A stretch of DNA of 64,000 nucleotides, from contig NZ_JASJCS010000001.1 of the NCBI RefSeq assembly GCF_030065885.1, positions 1 to 64,000 of the forward strand, given 5' to 3'. The DNA comes from Ilumatobacter sp. (GTDB taxonomy: Bacteria; Actinomycetota; Acidimicrobiia; Acidimicrobiales; Ilumatobacteraceae). The notes under the pieces were generated by a model. It worked only from the letters and a program-made list of their open reading frames with translations. It made no database searches and had not been told where the DNA came from. Both the position numbers and the translations under genes were made by a program. Below, piece by piece: positions 18,817 to 28,516 of the stretch (position 1 is the first letter of the stretch; each line of letters begins with the position of its first letter).

Positions 18817-19733
18817 AGCGCCTCATCCTGGTCACGACAGCCGTCGTGGGGGCACTCGGCGCCACGGCAACGCCGTCATCAGCCGACGAGATCGACAGCG
18901 ATCGGCCCCCGCCACCTGAGCCGCCGCCAACAGTCGTGGCGACAGTGTCGAACTTCGAGCAGGAGACCGACGAGCCCCCGCCAGACGCTCCGCCACCGCC
19001 GTGCTCGTGGTACTACCCGGCCTCATCGGAAGAGGAGGCCGACATCCACAACCGCGTCACCGAGATCGTCAACGAGACCCTGCAGGTGGTCTTCTTCGAA
19101 TCCCGCAGGATCACCGTCACCTACTACTACGCCGAAGGCGTCCTCAACCGCTGGAACGAGTCCGATGGCGAGTTCGAGTGGCGCATCAAGGCCGACTGCC
19201 ACGGCGACAAGTCCCGCTACGGCGTCGCCGACGGGGAGATCGACTACACGTCCACCGCGCCACCCGACCCGTCGATCCTGCTGCGACGCACGACCGTCGC
19301 CGTCACCGAGGAGATCGACGTGCCGCCACCCGCCATCAACCCCGCCGGCGCCGCTGCGATCAACCTCGGGCTGTGGCTCGGCGTCGAGCCGATCCCGCCG
19401 GTGGTTGCCGAGGCGACACTCGGCCCGCTCTGGGCCCGCACCACCGCCACGCTGGCGAGCACTTCGTTCGACCTCGGCAACGGTGAGACCGTCACCTGCG
19501 CCGGCAACGGGACCCCGATCCCGGAGAGCCAACTCGACACGCTCGACGCCGGGCCCTGCGGCTACACGTACACGACCACCGATGACCTCGACGTGACCGA
19601 GATCGGTGTCACGGTGACCTGGCACGTCACCTGGGAACTGTCGAACGGCCGCACCGGCCGCGAACCCGACATCGTCGTCACCACCACGATTCCGTACGAG
19701 GTCTACGAGATCCAGACCGTCGGCACCGGCTGA
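18798..19733 (+). CDS. Secreted protein, unknown function
   Basis: GTG start; signal peptide KRLILVTTAVVGALGATATPSSA; overlaps upstream lipoprotein gene. Confidence 0.65.
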   Translation: MSATVVKRLILVTTAVVGALGATATPSSADEIDSDRPPPPEPPPTVVATVSNFEQETDEPPPDAPPPPCSWYYPASSEEEADIHNRVTEIVNETLQVVFFESRRITVTYYYAEGVLNRWNESDGEFEWRIKADCHGDKSRYGVADGEIDYTSTAPPDPSILLRRTTVAVTEEIDVPPPAINPAGAAAINLGLWLGVEPIPPVVAEATLGPLWARTTATLASTSFDLGNGETVTCAGNGTPIPESQLDTLDAGPCGYTYTTTDDLDVTEIGVTVTWHVTWELSNGRTGREPDIVVTTTIPYEVYEIQTVGTG

Positions 19734-20068
19734 GCAAGTCCGATCCCGATCGCCGTCACTTCCCGGATCTGCCGGCGAGCTCGTCCGGAAGAGCGTTGTG
19801 CCTGGCACATCTCGTAGCTTCGCTCGGCTGACGATGGAGTGGGAACTGGCGAACCCGCGATCACCTGAGACGGTCGGGTGCCCAGGCACCGATCGAGACG
19901 CGGCGCGCTCGCTGCCTGATCGCACCGCCCGACTCGGAACCGCACTGGGCCCGATCATCTCGTCCGCTCCCTCCTCGCCCTGACGCAACGCGCATGGTTG
20001 TCAGCACCAGCGGTGAGCGATCAGTTCGTCGGCGACGCGGCCGGCGCGATCACATAGACGTTCATCCC

Positions 20069-21199
20069 ATGGACCATCGAACGCAACTCGCACTGATCGA
20101 ACGCATCCAGGCCCACCGCACGGCCGGTCGCGGCACCGACACCGCACCGACCTCGATGCTGCTGCCGACTACCGCCTACACCGAACGCGAGCGGTTCGAT
20201 CGCGAACGGCGCCTCCTGGTCACGACCCCCACGATCGTGGGCCTCTCCGGCCTGCTGCCCGAACCGAACACCCACGCCACCGTTGAGATCGGTGACCGGT
20301 CGGTGATCGTCACTCGCGACACAGGCGGTGACGTCCATGCGATGCTCAACGTCTGCCGCCACCGGGGCGCCGAGGTCGCCCACGGCTGCGGTGCTGCCGC
20401 CCGGCTGCGCTGCCCCTACCACGGCTGGACGTACGAGCTCGACGGCGCCCTCGCCGCCCGCCGCGGCGACCAGCACTTCGACGACCGACCGGCCGCCGAT
20501 CTCGCTCGAGTCCCGGTGCTCGAGCGCGGCGGCCTGATCTGGGTCAACGCCGATCGCGACGGGAGCATCCCCGACCAGCCCCTCACCGGTGCCGACGCCG
20601 AGCTCGCCCCCTTCGACCTCGCGTCGTACCGCCACTTCGGCACCCGGACCTTCACGCGCGACCTCAACTGGAAGCTGGCCGTCGACACGTTCTGCGAGGC
20701 GTACCACGTCGCGGTGCTCCATCGAGACACGCTCGCACCGATGATCCACTCCGACTTCGCGCTGTTCGACGCCGCTGGCCTCCACGGCCGGCTGGTCGCG
20801 GTCCGACGATCGTTCACCGAACTCGACGAGCAGCCGGTCGACCAACGCAGCCTCTTCCCGCACGCAACCATCCTCTGGTTCCTGATGCCGAACACTGTCC
20901 TGATCCACCAGCAGGACCACGTGCAGCTCTACCAGTCGCGGCCCGGCGCGACGCCCGAGCAGGCGCACCTCACCGTCAGCATCTACGTCCCACCCGACTC
21001 ACCCCGGTCCGACCAGCACTGGGAACGCAACTTCGACCTCCTCGTCGAGGTCACCGACACCGAGGACTTCGCCACTGCAGCCGGCATCCAGCGCAACTAC
21101 TACGCCGGCGCCCAGACCCACGTCACCTTCGGGCGCAACGAGCCGGCCCTGCAGCACTACCACCGGTCGCTGCTCACCCTCCTCGAAGAACCGACATAA
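20069..21199 (+). CDS. Rieske [2Fe-2S] ring-hydroxylating oxygenase alpha subunit-like
   Basis: Rieske motif CRHRGAEVAHGCGAAARLRCPYHGWTYELDG; mononuclear iron region DTFCEAYHVAVLHRD. Confidence 0.88.
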   Translation: MDHRTQLALIERIQAHRTAGRGTDTAPTSMLLPTTAYTERERFDRERRLLVTTPTIVGLSGLLPEPNTHATVEIGDRSVIVTRDTGGDVHAMLNVCRHRGAEVAHGCGAAARLRCPYHGWTYELDGALAARRGDQHFDDRPAADLARVPVLERGGLIWVNADRDGSIPDQPLTGADAELAPFDLASYRHFGTRTFTRDLNWKLAVDTFCEAYHVAVLHRDTLAPMIHSDFALFDAAGLHGRLVAVRRSFTELDEQPVDQRSLFPHATILWFLMPNTVLIHQQDHVQLYQSRPGATPEQAHLTVSIYVPPDSPRSDQHWERNFDLLVEVTDTEDFATAAGIQRNYYAGAQTHVTFGRNEPALQHYHRSLLTLLEEPT

Positions 21200-21393
21200 G
21201 GGTGTGGATCATCCCGAACTCGGCCTAGCCCGGCTGCCGATCAGACACACTCGCTTGGTCCGCTGACCGACCAAGCCGACCGCCTCATCGCCATTCCTCG
21301 CAGCATCGGTCTCCCCCTGAGCACAGGCCGCCGAGCACTACGCTCCGATCCGAGTCAGCCGGCACGAGTCGGCGACGAGATCCGAGGACCACA

Positions 21394-22446
21394 GTGGCCG
21401 ACAACGTCATCGACTACATACCGCTCGCCGGTGTCGTCGTCGGATCGCTCGTCGTCTGGTTGGCCGCGCGAGCGGTCATCCGTCGCAAGGCTCGCCGCGA
21501 CCCTCACGCCAACGTTGCGCTGCGCAACCAGGTCGCCACGATCGCCGTCGTGTTCGTCGGGCTCGTCGCCGCCATCGTGGCGATGCCGATCTCCGACTCC
21601 CAGCGCGGCCAGATCCTCGCCCTCCTGGGCATCGTGCTCAGCGCCGCCATCGCGCTGTCGGCCACCACCATCCTCGGCAACCTGATCGCCGGCATGATGC
21701 TGCGCTCGGTGCGCGGCTTCCGCACCGGCGACTTCATCCGGTGCGACAGCCACTTCGGCCGGGTCTCCGCCCGCGGCCTGTTCCACACCGAGGTGCAGAC
21801 CGAGGACCGCGACCTCACCACGCTGCCCAACATGTTTCTCGTGACCCATCCGGTCACCACGATCCGCACCTCCGGCACCGTGCTCTCGACGAGCGTCGGC
21901 CTCGGCTACGACGTGCCCCGCCACGATGTCGAGGAGGTCCTGCTCGCCGCCGCCGAACGAGCCGGGCTCGAGCAGGGCTTCGTCCAGATCACCGAGCTCG
22001 GCGACTTCGCCGTCGTCTACCGGTGCGCCGGCCTGCTCACCGACGTCAAGCGGCTCATCACCGTGCGCTCCAACCTCAACGGCGCCGTGCTCGACGGCTG
22101 CCACGAGGCCGGCATCGAGATCGTCTCGCCCGCGTTCATGAACCAGCGCCAGGTGAACGGCGTCGAGTTCATCCCACGCCGGCACTTCCGCGCCAGGGCC
22201 GACCACGAGGTCGCACACGAGGACCTGCCCGAGGCGATGCTGTTCGACAAGGCCGAGCAGGCCGAGTCGCGCGAGATCCTCCTGGCGACCCTTGCGAAGA
22301 TCGAGCAGCTCATCGACGACTCCGCCGGCGAGGTGCACCCGACCCTCCTCCGCCGGCGCGACCTCGCCCGTTCGCTGCTGGCCGACATCGACGGCGACGA
22401 GGACGAGAACGACGGAGCCGACACACCGAAGTCCACCTCGACCTGA
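21394..22446 (+). CDS. MscS-family mechanosensitive channel-like protein
   Basis: Several TM helices, LGNLIAGMMLRSVRGFRTGDFIRCDSHFGRVSARGLFHTEVQTEDRDLTTLPNMFLV. Confidence 0.85.
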   Translation: MADNVIDYIPLAGVVVGSLVVWLAARAVIRRKARRDPHANVALRNQVATIAVVFVGLVAAIVAMPISDSQRGQILALLGIVLSAAIALSATTILGNLIAGMMLRSVRGFRTGDFIRCDSHFGRVSARGLFHTEVQTEDRDLTTLPNMFLVTHPVTTIRTSGTVLSTSVGLGYDVPRHDVEEVLLAAAERAGLEQGFVQITELGDFAVVYRCAGLLTDVKRLITVRSNLNGAVLDGCHEAGIEIVSPAFMNQRQVNGVEFIPRRHFRARADHEVAHEDLPEAMLFDKAEQAESREILLATLAKIEQLIDDSAGEVHPTLLRRRDLARSLLADIDGDEDENDGADTPKSTST

Positions 22447-22610
22447 CGGTTCCCGCCCAGTGGCTCCTGCCGCTCGCCGGGTCTACCCGGCCGAACTCGG
22501 CAGATGCACCAGCTACGCCCTGCCCGCCGCGCAACGGGTGCTCGGGCGTCACAGGCCCAGGAAGAGCGTCGATCGGCGACCCGGTGTCCCCCCGCAAGGC
22601 ACGCCCATCG

Positions 22611-23375
22611 TCAGCGCTCCAGTTGCAGGGCCGGCGTGTCGGGCCGGGGGTCTGCGATCCCGCGCCGGCGATCGGCTCGGCGCTGGATCCAGCGCTTCAC
22701 CGCGGGGACGCGAGCTGCGAAGCCGAGTGAGATGAGGACGAACCCGAGGCCGATGTCGCCGATCAGCAGGACGTGCGCCATCAGCGCCACGGCGACGACG
22801 TAGGTCGCCTTGTGCAGGAGCCGCCAACGCCGCATCCCGAGTCGCCGCTGCGACCACCGGTTGCTCGTCACGAACAGCGGCGCGGCCAACGCAAGGGCGA
22901 CGGTGCCGGCCACGAGGAATGGGGCGCTCAGTGCCGCCCCCACGCCGGACTCGATCGCGAACATCACGCCGTTGCTGAGCGCGAGCAGGAAGAAGACGAT
23001 CCCCAAGTACTTCCGGACCCGCACCTGGCTGCGGCCGGTCCACCACTGGACGGGGGAGGCGAGGAACATCGCGCCGAACGTGATCATGCCCGGGTTCTCC
23101 CCGGCAGCGAGCGCAACGGCGACCATCGCGCCGACCGAGATCAATCCGAGCAGCGCCGCGCCGACCGCGCCGACGATCACCAGCGGCGCGATCGTGGCGA
23201 GCACCAGCACCACCAGCTGAGGTGCGCTGAAGCGGTTCCACAGCGGCCGGCGCCACCATCGTTCTGGCGGTTCTGACGCCACTGGTCCGGCGACGAGATC
23301 TGCGACCGGATCGGTGAGGGGATCGGTGACGGGAGGTGCAGGAGGATCTGCGAGTCGAGCGGTCATGGTCGCCAT
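22611..23375 (-). CDS. Ferric-reductase-like transmembrane protein
   Basis: Multiple TM helices; RWRLLHKATYVVAVALMAHVLLIGDIGLG heme-binding-like helix. Confidence 0.5.
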   Translation of the reverse strand: MATMTARLADPPAPPVTDPLTDPVADLVAGPVASEPPERWWRRPLWNRFSAPQLVVLVLATIAPLVIVGAVGAALLGLISVGAMVAVALAAGENPGMITFGAMFLASPVQWWTGRSQVRVRKYLGIVFFLLALSNGVMFAIESGVGAALSAPFLVAGTVALALAAPLFVTSNRWSQRRLGMRRWRLLHKATYVVAVALMAHVLLIGDIGLGFVLISLGFAARVPAVKRWIQRRADRRRGIADPRPDTPALQLER

Positions 23376-23534
23376 CGTCTGCGACGCACCCGCACCACGA
23401 ATCCGCCTCCGGGTGTTCGCGGATACATCCCGGGGAGTACGAGCTGCTCCCGAGCGTCGGTCACACTTGGTCCGAGGAGCCGCGCCTCAACGACGTCCTC
23501 CCAGACGGCGATCGCACGGGTCCCGGACCGACCG

Positions 23535-24695
23535 ATGAGCACTCCGACACGAGCACGAGCAACCACGCACCTCGGATCGCTCGACCCGCGTCTCGGCGAC
23601 GCCGCCCTCACCGTGGTCGTCACCACGTTCGCCGTCTGCGCGTTGGCGTTCGACCTCGATCAGGAAGGCTCGACGAGCGGTCGTTCGTACGCGGTCGCCG
23701 CCATCGCAGCCGGCTGCGTCGCGGCGAGGAGAGTGAGCCCGCCGGCCGTGCTGGCGGCCACCATCGCCGGACGCCTGTTCGTGACGTGGGACGTCGGCAA
23801 CGACCTCGCGCTCTTCCCGGCAACCGCGGTCGCGCTCTACACGGTCGCCCGCGAGGGTGATCGGCGCGTCGGTCTGGCCACCGCCTCGGCCGGGGCCGTC
23901 GTGTTGGCGGTGGCGTCCGCACTGCTCGGCGACGACGGGTTCGCGATCGAGCTGCTCGCCGAGGGCGCACAGGCGTTCCTCCCGATCGCCGTCGGCGACG
24001 CGATGCGCACCCGCGCCGACCGGATCGACGAGCTCATCGAGACCGAGGCGGCCGCCCGCGTGCAGGCCGAGCGGCTCCGCATCGCCCGTGACCTGCACGA
24101 CGTGGTTGCCCACGGCCTCTCCACGATCGCGATCCAGTCGGGCGTCGCCGCCCACCTGCTCGATCGCGAGCCCGGCCAGGCGAAGGAGGCGCTCGAGATC
24201 ATCAACACGACCGGCAAGTCGTCGCTCGAGGAGCTGCGGGCGATGGTCGGCGTGCTGCGCTCGACCGACGACGCCGAGCTCCGCCCGACGCCGACCGACC
24301 CGGACGACCTCGGCGAGTTCGCGGCCGCCGCGGTCAACGCCGGTGTGCCCGTCACGACCGAGACGACGGGAGCGTTCCCCGCCGACGTCAGCGACGCGGC
24401 CGTCGTCGCCGTGCACCGGATCGTGCGCGAAGCGCTCACCAACGTCGCCCGCCACGCCGGTTCGGCCGCGACGACCGTCCACCTCGACCATCACGACGAC
24501 CACGTCGTCGTCGAGGTCCGCAACGAGCCTTCGTCCGCCGGTGGGAGTGGCCGAGCCGTGCCGTCGACCGGGGTCGGCATCGTCGGGATGCGAGAGCGTG
24601 CCGAGTCCGTCGGTGGTCGCCTCGACGCCGGATCGACGCCCGACGGCGGCTTCCGGGTGAACGCCGTCGTGCCCTACTACCGTCACGGCACATGA
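23535..24695 (+). CDS. NarL-type sensor histidine kinase (HisKA_3)
   Basis: RIARDLHDVVAHGLSTIAIQSGVAAHLL; GIVGMRERAESVGG. Confidence 0.93.
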   Translation: MSTPTRARATTHLGSLDPRLGDAALTVVVTTFAVCALAFDLDQEGSTSGRSYAVAAIAAGCVAARRVSPPAVLAATIAGRLFVTWDVGNDLALFPATAVALYTVAREGDRRVGLATASAGAVVLAVASALLGDDGFAIELLAEGAQAFLPIAVGDAMRTRADRIDELIETEAAARVQAERLRIARDLHDVVAHGLSTIAIQSGVAAHLLDREPGQAKEALEIINTTGKSSLEELRAMVGVLRSTDDAELRPTPTDPDDLGEFAAAAVNAGVPVTTETTGAFPADVSDAAVVAVHRIVREALTNVARHAGSAATTVHLDHHDDHVVVEVRNEPSSAGGSGRAVPSTGVGIVGMRERAESVGGRLDAGSTPDGGFRVNAVVPYYRHGT

Positions 24696-25372
24696 CGAGC
24701 GACCCACGCCGGTCGATCCGGGTCGTGCTCGCCGACGATCAAGAGCTCGTCCGGCGCGGCTTCGGCGCGCTGATCGACGCCGAGAACGGCCTCGAGGTCG
24801 TCGGCGAGGCGGCGAACGGGCTCGAGGCGATCGAGCAGGCCTTCACGAGCCGTCCCGACGTCATCCTGATGGACATCCGCATGCCGGTGCTCGACGGCAT
24901 CGAGGCGACGCGGCGGATCACTGCCGACGAGCGGCTCGAACCGACCCGGGTGCTCGTGCTCACCACCTTCGACCTCGACGAGTACGTCTACGAAGCGCTC
25001 CGGGCCGGCGCGTCGGGCTTCCTCCTGAAGGACACCGCACCCCAGCGTCTGCTCGACGCGATCCGGGTGGTCGCCGACGGCGACGCGTTGATCGCCCCGG
25101 GGATCACCCGGCGCCTGATCGCCGAGTTCGCGGCCCGCCCCGACCCCGACCGGAGCGACGACGTGCTCGGCACCCTGACCGACCGCGAGCGCGACGTGCT
25201 CGTCGAGGTCGGCCGCGGTCTCACCAACGCCGAGATCGCCGAACGCCTCTACATCTCCCCGCTCACCGCGAAGACCCACGTCAGCCGGATCCTCACCAAG
25301 CTCAACGCACGCGACCGCGCCCAGCTCGTCGTGATCGCCTACGAGACCGGCCTCGTGCAGCCGGGTCGCTGA
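24692..25372 (+). CDS. LuxR/NarL-family response regulator
   Basis: Receiver VVLADDQELVRRGF...DVILMDIRMP; HTH LTDRERDVLVEVGRGLTNAEIAERLYISPLTAKTHVSRILTKL. Confidence 0.95.
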   Translation: MTSDPRRSIRVVLADDQELVRRGFGALIDAENGLEVVGEAANGLEAIEQAFTSRPDVILMDIRMPVLDGIEATRRITADERLEPTRVLVLTTFDLDEYVYEALRAGASGFLLKDTAPQRLLDAIRVVADGDALIAPGITRRLIAEFAARPDPDRSDDVLGTLTDRERDVLVEVGRGLTNAEIAERLYISPLTAKTHVSRILTKLNARDRAQLVVIAYETGLVQPGR

Positions 25373-25406
25373 CCGTCCGCCGGGATGAGGCAGCGCGCCG
25401 TCGCGG

Positions 25407-25422
25407 TACTCCGCCGGGAGTA
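25407..25422. promoter_or_regulatory. Inverted repeat TACTCC-GCCG-GGAGTA, candidate response-regulator site
   Basis: Perfect 6-bp arms between the RR gene and the secreted hydrolase gene. Confidence 0.45.
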
Positions 25423-25525
25423 GGCGAACACTCTCCCGGGTCGATGCCGACGGCGTCGCCCTCCCGCAGGATCGGAGGAAACCCAGCAGCCACCAGCGGC
25501 TGCTCCCGATCCGGAAGGACACCCC

Positions 25526-26875
25526 GTGAAGCAGCGTTCGATCCTCGCCACCGCCACCGCCGTCGGTCTCGGCGTCGCCGCCTGTGGCGCCGCAGTCGCG
25601 ACGGTCGGGTCCGACGAACGGATCGGCACCGACGCCGTCGAGAACACATTCGAGCACGTCGCCACCGCCGACCACGAGGCCGACCTCGACGCCGATCTCG
25701 ACGAGCTCGCCGACCATCGCCTCGACGTCGATGCCGCCGGAGACGATCCTCGCCACGACGTCGACAGCCGTACCAGCGACGGCCAGTGGTACCGCGACAT
25801 CCGGATGAGCCGGTGGACGTGGCTCGGCGCCGACGAGGCCTCGATCACCGACACCCTCGACCGGATCGCCGCTGCGAACGGCAACCGCACCGACCCCGAC
25901 CTGCTCGACACCATCGACACGTTCGGCCCCGGCCACTGGACGTACGAGTTCGCGACCGCCGCCGACGCTGCCGCCGCACGCGGCGACCACCGCGAGGCGT
26001 CGGCGCTCTCACTGATCGCCTCGTACCCCCACAACGATCCGGACGGCGCCGGCGGCGCCGCGCTCGCCGCCTCGATCCACCAGTACGAGCTCGCGGCCAT
26101 CGCCGACGGGCACCACGTCGAGCGGATCAGCTTGGTCGTCGACGGCGCCGACGTGACCGCCCTCCTCCACCTGCCCCCGGTCGCCACGACCGCCGGCCCG
26201 GCCCCGGTCATGATGATCACGGGCGGCATCGACGTCGTGCTCACCGAGCACTACCCGTACTTCCGCGATCACCTCGCCCCGGCCGGCGTGGCGACAATCA
26301 CGTTCGACATCCCGGGCAACGGCGGCAGCAGCGACCTCGTGCTCGACCCCGACATGGACCGCGTCCACGTCGCCGTGCTCGACGCGATCGCCGCCGACGA
26401 CCGGCTCGACCCCGACCGCGTCGCCGCGATGTCGATGAGCGGCGGCGGACCCGCCGTCGTCGAGCTCGCCATCGACCAGAGCGATCGCCTCGTCGCCGCC
26501 GTCAACCGTTGCGGCGTCGTCGCCTCGGCGCTCGGTCTCCCGGCCGAGGTGTACGCGGCCTTCCCGGCCATGACGATCGACACCTACGCCGTTCGGGCCG
26601 GCCTCGAGCCGGGCGATCTGGAGGGTCTGGCGCTGGCGACCGGTGAGATCGACCTGGTCGAACGAGGCCTCCTCGGCACCGGTCGGCCGATGACCGATGT
26701 GCCGATCCTCAGCGTCAACACCGCCGACGACGACGTCGCCCCGCTCGAGGACATGGAGCTCGTGACCGCGGCGAGCACCCACGGCGAGCTCGTGGTCGTC
26801 GGCGAGGAGGGCCACTGCGCCCCCGACCAGAGCGACGCCGACCTGATCATGGACTGGGTGCTCGACCATCTGTAG
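25526..26875 (+). CDS. Secreted alpha/beta-hydrolase
   Basis: Lipoprotein-like N-terminus VGLGVAACG; MITGGIDVVLTEHYPYFRDHLAPAGVATITFDIPGNG; nucleophile elbow AMSMSGGGP. Confidence 0.78.
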   Translation: MKQRSILATATAVGLGVAACGAAVATVGSDERIGTDAVENTFEHVATADHEADLDADLDELADHRLDVDAAGDDPRHDVDSRTSDGQWYRDIRMSRWTWLGADEASITDTLDRIAAANGNRTDPDLLDTIDTFGPGHWTYEFATAADAAAARGDHREASALSLIASYPHNDPDGAGGAALAASIHQYELAAIADGHHVERISLVVDGADVTALLHLPPVATTAGPAPVMMITGGIDVVLTEHYPYFRDHLAPAGVATITFDIPGNGGSSDLVLDPDMDRVHVAVLDAIAADDRLDPDRVAAMSMSGGGPAVVELAIDQSDRLVAAVNRCGVVASALGLPAEVYAAFPAMTIDTYAVRAGLEPGDLEGLALATGEIDLVERGLLGTGRPMTDVPILSVNTADDDVAPLEDMELVTAASTHGELVVVGEEGHCAPDQSDADLIMDWVLDHL

Positions 26876-27023
26876 CCGTCGACCTGAGGCAGACGACATC
26901 GGCCCGGAACCACGGCGCGGGATCCGGGCCGCACGCGGAGATCGGTCGCGCCACGGATCGGGTGGGCTCCGCTGCGATGCGTCGGCACCGGGGTCCACTG
27001 CGCCGGTCAACCGCACCCTCCAC

Positions 27024-27050
27024 CGCCGGCGGGCGCGACGCCCGCCGGCG
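27024..27050. other. 11-bp GC-rich hairpin CGCCGGCGGGC-GCGAC-GCCCGCCGGCG in a convergent intergenic region
   Basis: Perfect stem, no adjacent T-run. Confidence 0.5.
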
Positions 27051-27332
27051 TGACGCACGATCGCCGGACCCCGAAGTGCGCACGGCCAGCCTCCTGACGC
27101 CAACTGGCCAACTACCGGCGCCGACGGTGGACGATGGTCACCACGCCGTCGGCCCCGACCAGGCCCTGCTGGTGATCTCGTGGCTGATGGTGGGGTCGCG
27201 GGACGATCTCGCGTCCTTCGAAGCCCGCCCGGCGAGCACCGCCCACCGGTGTCGGGTGTCGTCGACCAGCGATCCCGCCCCCGTCGCCCGCTGAACCGTC
27301 GGCGCTCGACCGTCGACCGTGGACGTCTGCGT

Positions 27333-28067
27333 TCAGTCCGCCGGTTCCGCGGCGCCGCCGAACAGCCGGGCGGCCTGCTCGGGCCGCAGCGCCAGGAACC
27401 GTCCCTCGGCCTCGACGAGCGCCGTGTCGGGGTCGGCCGCCAGACCGATCGAGCCCCGGACCGCGGCGCGCACACCGAGCACGTCGATCAGCCTGGCCTC
27501 GAGCCGTAGCGGCTCACCGAGCGGGACGGTCGAGCGGTAGCGCACCTCCAACCTGCCGGTGACCCCAGGGTGGTCGGCCGCCGCCGCGGCGTACCCCATG
27601 ATCTGGTCGAGGAGCATCGCGCTGACGCCGCCGTGCGCGAACGTGAACGGCCCCTCGTAGCGCCAGTCGAGCGTGCACGAACCGATCGCGACACCGTCGA
27701 CGATCTCGACGCGCATCGGCGGCGCGACGGGGTTGCCCAACCCCACGACCGGGTTGAACGGACGCTGGCCGCGGCCCAGGTCGTCGACCGAGGACCGCTC
27801 GTCCGGGCGACGCTGCCGCTCGGTGAGCGCCGCCGCCAGCCCACGTGCCTCCTCGGCGACCCGCCGCATCACGTCGACCGCGACCTCGCTGCCGATCGCC
27901 TGCGACGTCAGGTCGCGCAGCGCTGCGCCGAGCTCCGCCACGGCCTTGCGCCGGTCGGCGAGCTCTGTCGTCGGCTCCACATCGGGAACCTCGACGTGAC
28001 GCATGCCCGCGAGCGGCCGATCGGGTGTGTTGCCGGTCGCGGGTGACGATCCCTCCGGTACGGTCAT
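27333..28067 (-). CDS. PaaI-type hotdog thioesterase with N-terminal extension
   Basis: YEGPFTFAHGGVSAMLLDQIMGYAAAAADHPGVTGRLEVRYRSTVPLGEPL hotdog signature. Confidence 0.82.
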   Translation of the reverse strand: MTVPEGSSPATGNTPDRPLAGMRHVEVPDVEPTTELADRRKAVAELGAALRDLTSQAIGSEVAVDVMRRVAEEARGLAAALTERQRRPDERSSVDDLGRGQRPFNPVVGLGNPVAPPMRVEIVDGVAIGSCTLDWRYEGPFTFAHGGVSAMLLDQIMGYAAAAADHPGVTGRLEVRYRSTVPLGEPLRLEARLIDVLGVRAAVRGSIGLAADPDTALVEAEGRFLALRPEQAARLFGGAAEPAD

Positions 28068-28221
28068 CGACCCATCCTGCCCCAACGAGTCCGCGACGAC
28101 GCGCGTCGACCGGACCGGTTCGAGCGTCGCCTCGACGACCCGGCCTCGATCGAGGCCCATGGCGTCGTCGTCTGCGACGGTGTCGCGCTCCGCATCCCCG
28201 GCGAGCTGCATCTGGACCCGG

Positions 28222-28355
28222 CCCGCACGGCTGTCGAGACCACCACCACCGACCGGCCGTCACTCCTCCCCCGAATCGCCCGCTGGAACCGACCCGCACG
28301 GCTGTCGAGACAACCACCACCGACCGGCCGTCACCCCTCCCCCGAACCGCGCGCG
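28222..28355. repeat. Tandem direct repeat, period 71 bp, about 2 copies
   Basis: CCCGCACGGCTGTCGAGAC(C/A)ACCACCACCGACCGGCCGTCAC(T/C)CCTCCCCCGAA at 28222 and 28293. Confidence 0.85.
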
Positions 28356-28501
28356 TGCCGGCCCGCCCGACGGGCGGCGTCGACCAGGGTCGCCTCGATC
28401 TGGGCGTTGACCGACCGGAACTCGTCGGCCGCCCACGCCTCGTAGACGTCGTACAGCTCCTGCGGAATCCGCAACAGGTACTGCTTGCGTTCGCGCCCCA
28501 C
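28331..28501 (-). CDS. Ribbon-helix-helix (Arc-type) DNA-binding protein, 56 aa; not in the ORF track
   Basis: GTG 28501: [59 protein letters not shown] pattern. Confidence 0.75.
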   Translation of the reverse strand: MGRERKQYLLRIPQELYDVYEAWAADEFRSVNAQIEATLVDAARRAGRHARGSGEG

Positions 28502-28516
28502 GGCGAGCCCGCCGGA

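Noticed and set aside
27024-27050. Rho-independent terminator
   Set aside because: Strong stem but no T-run on either side; reported only as a hairpin.
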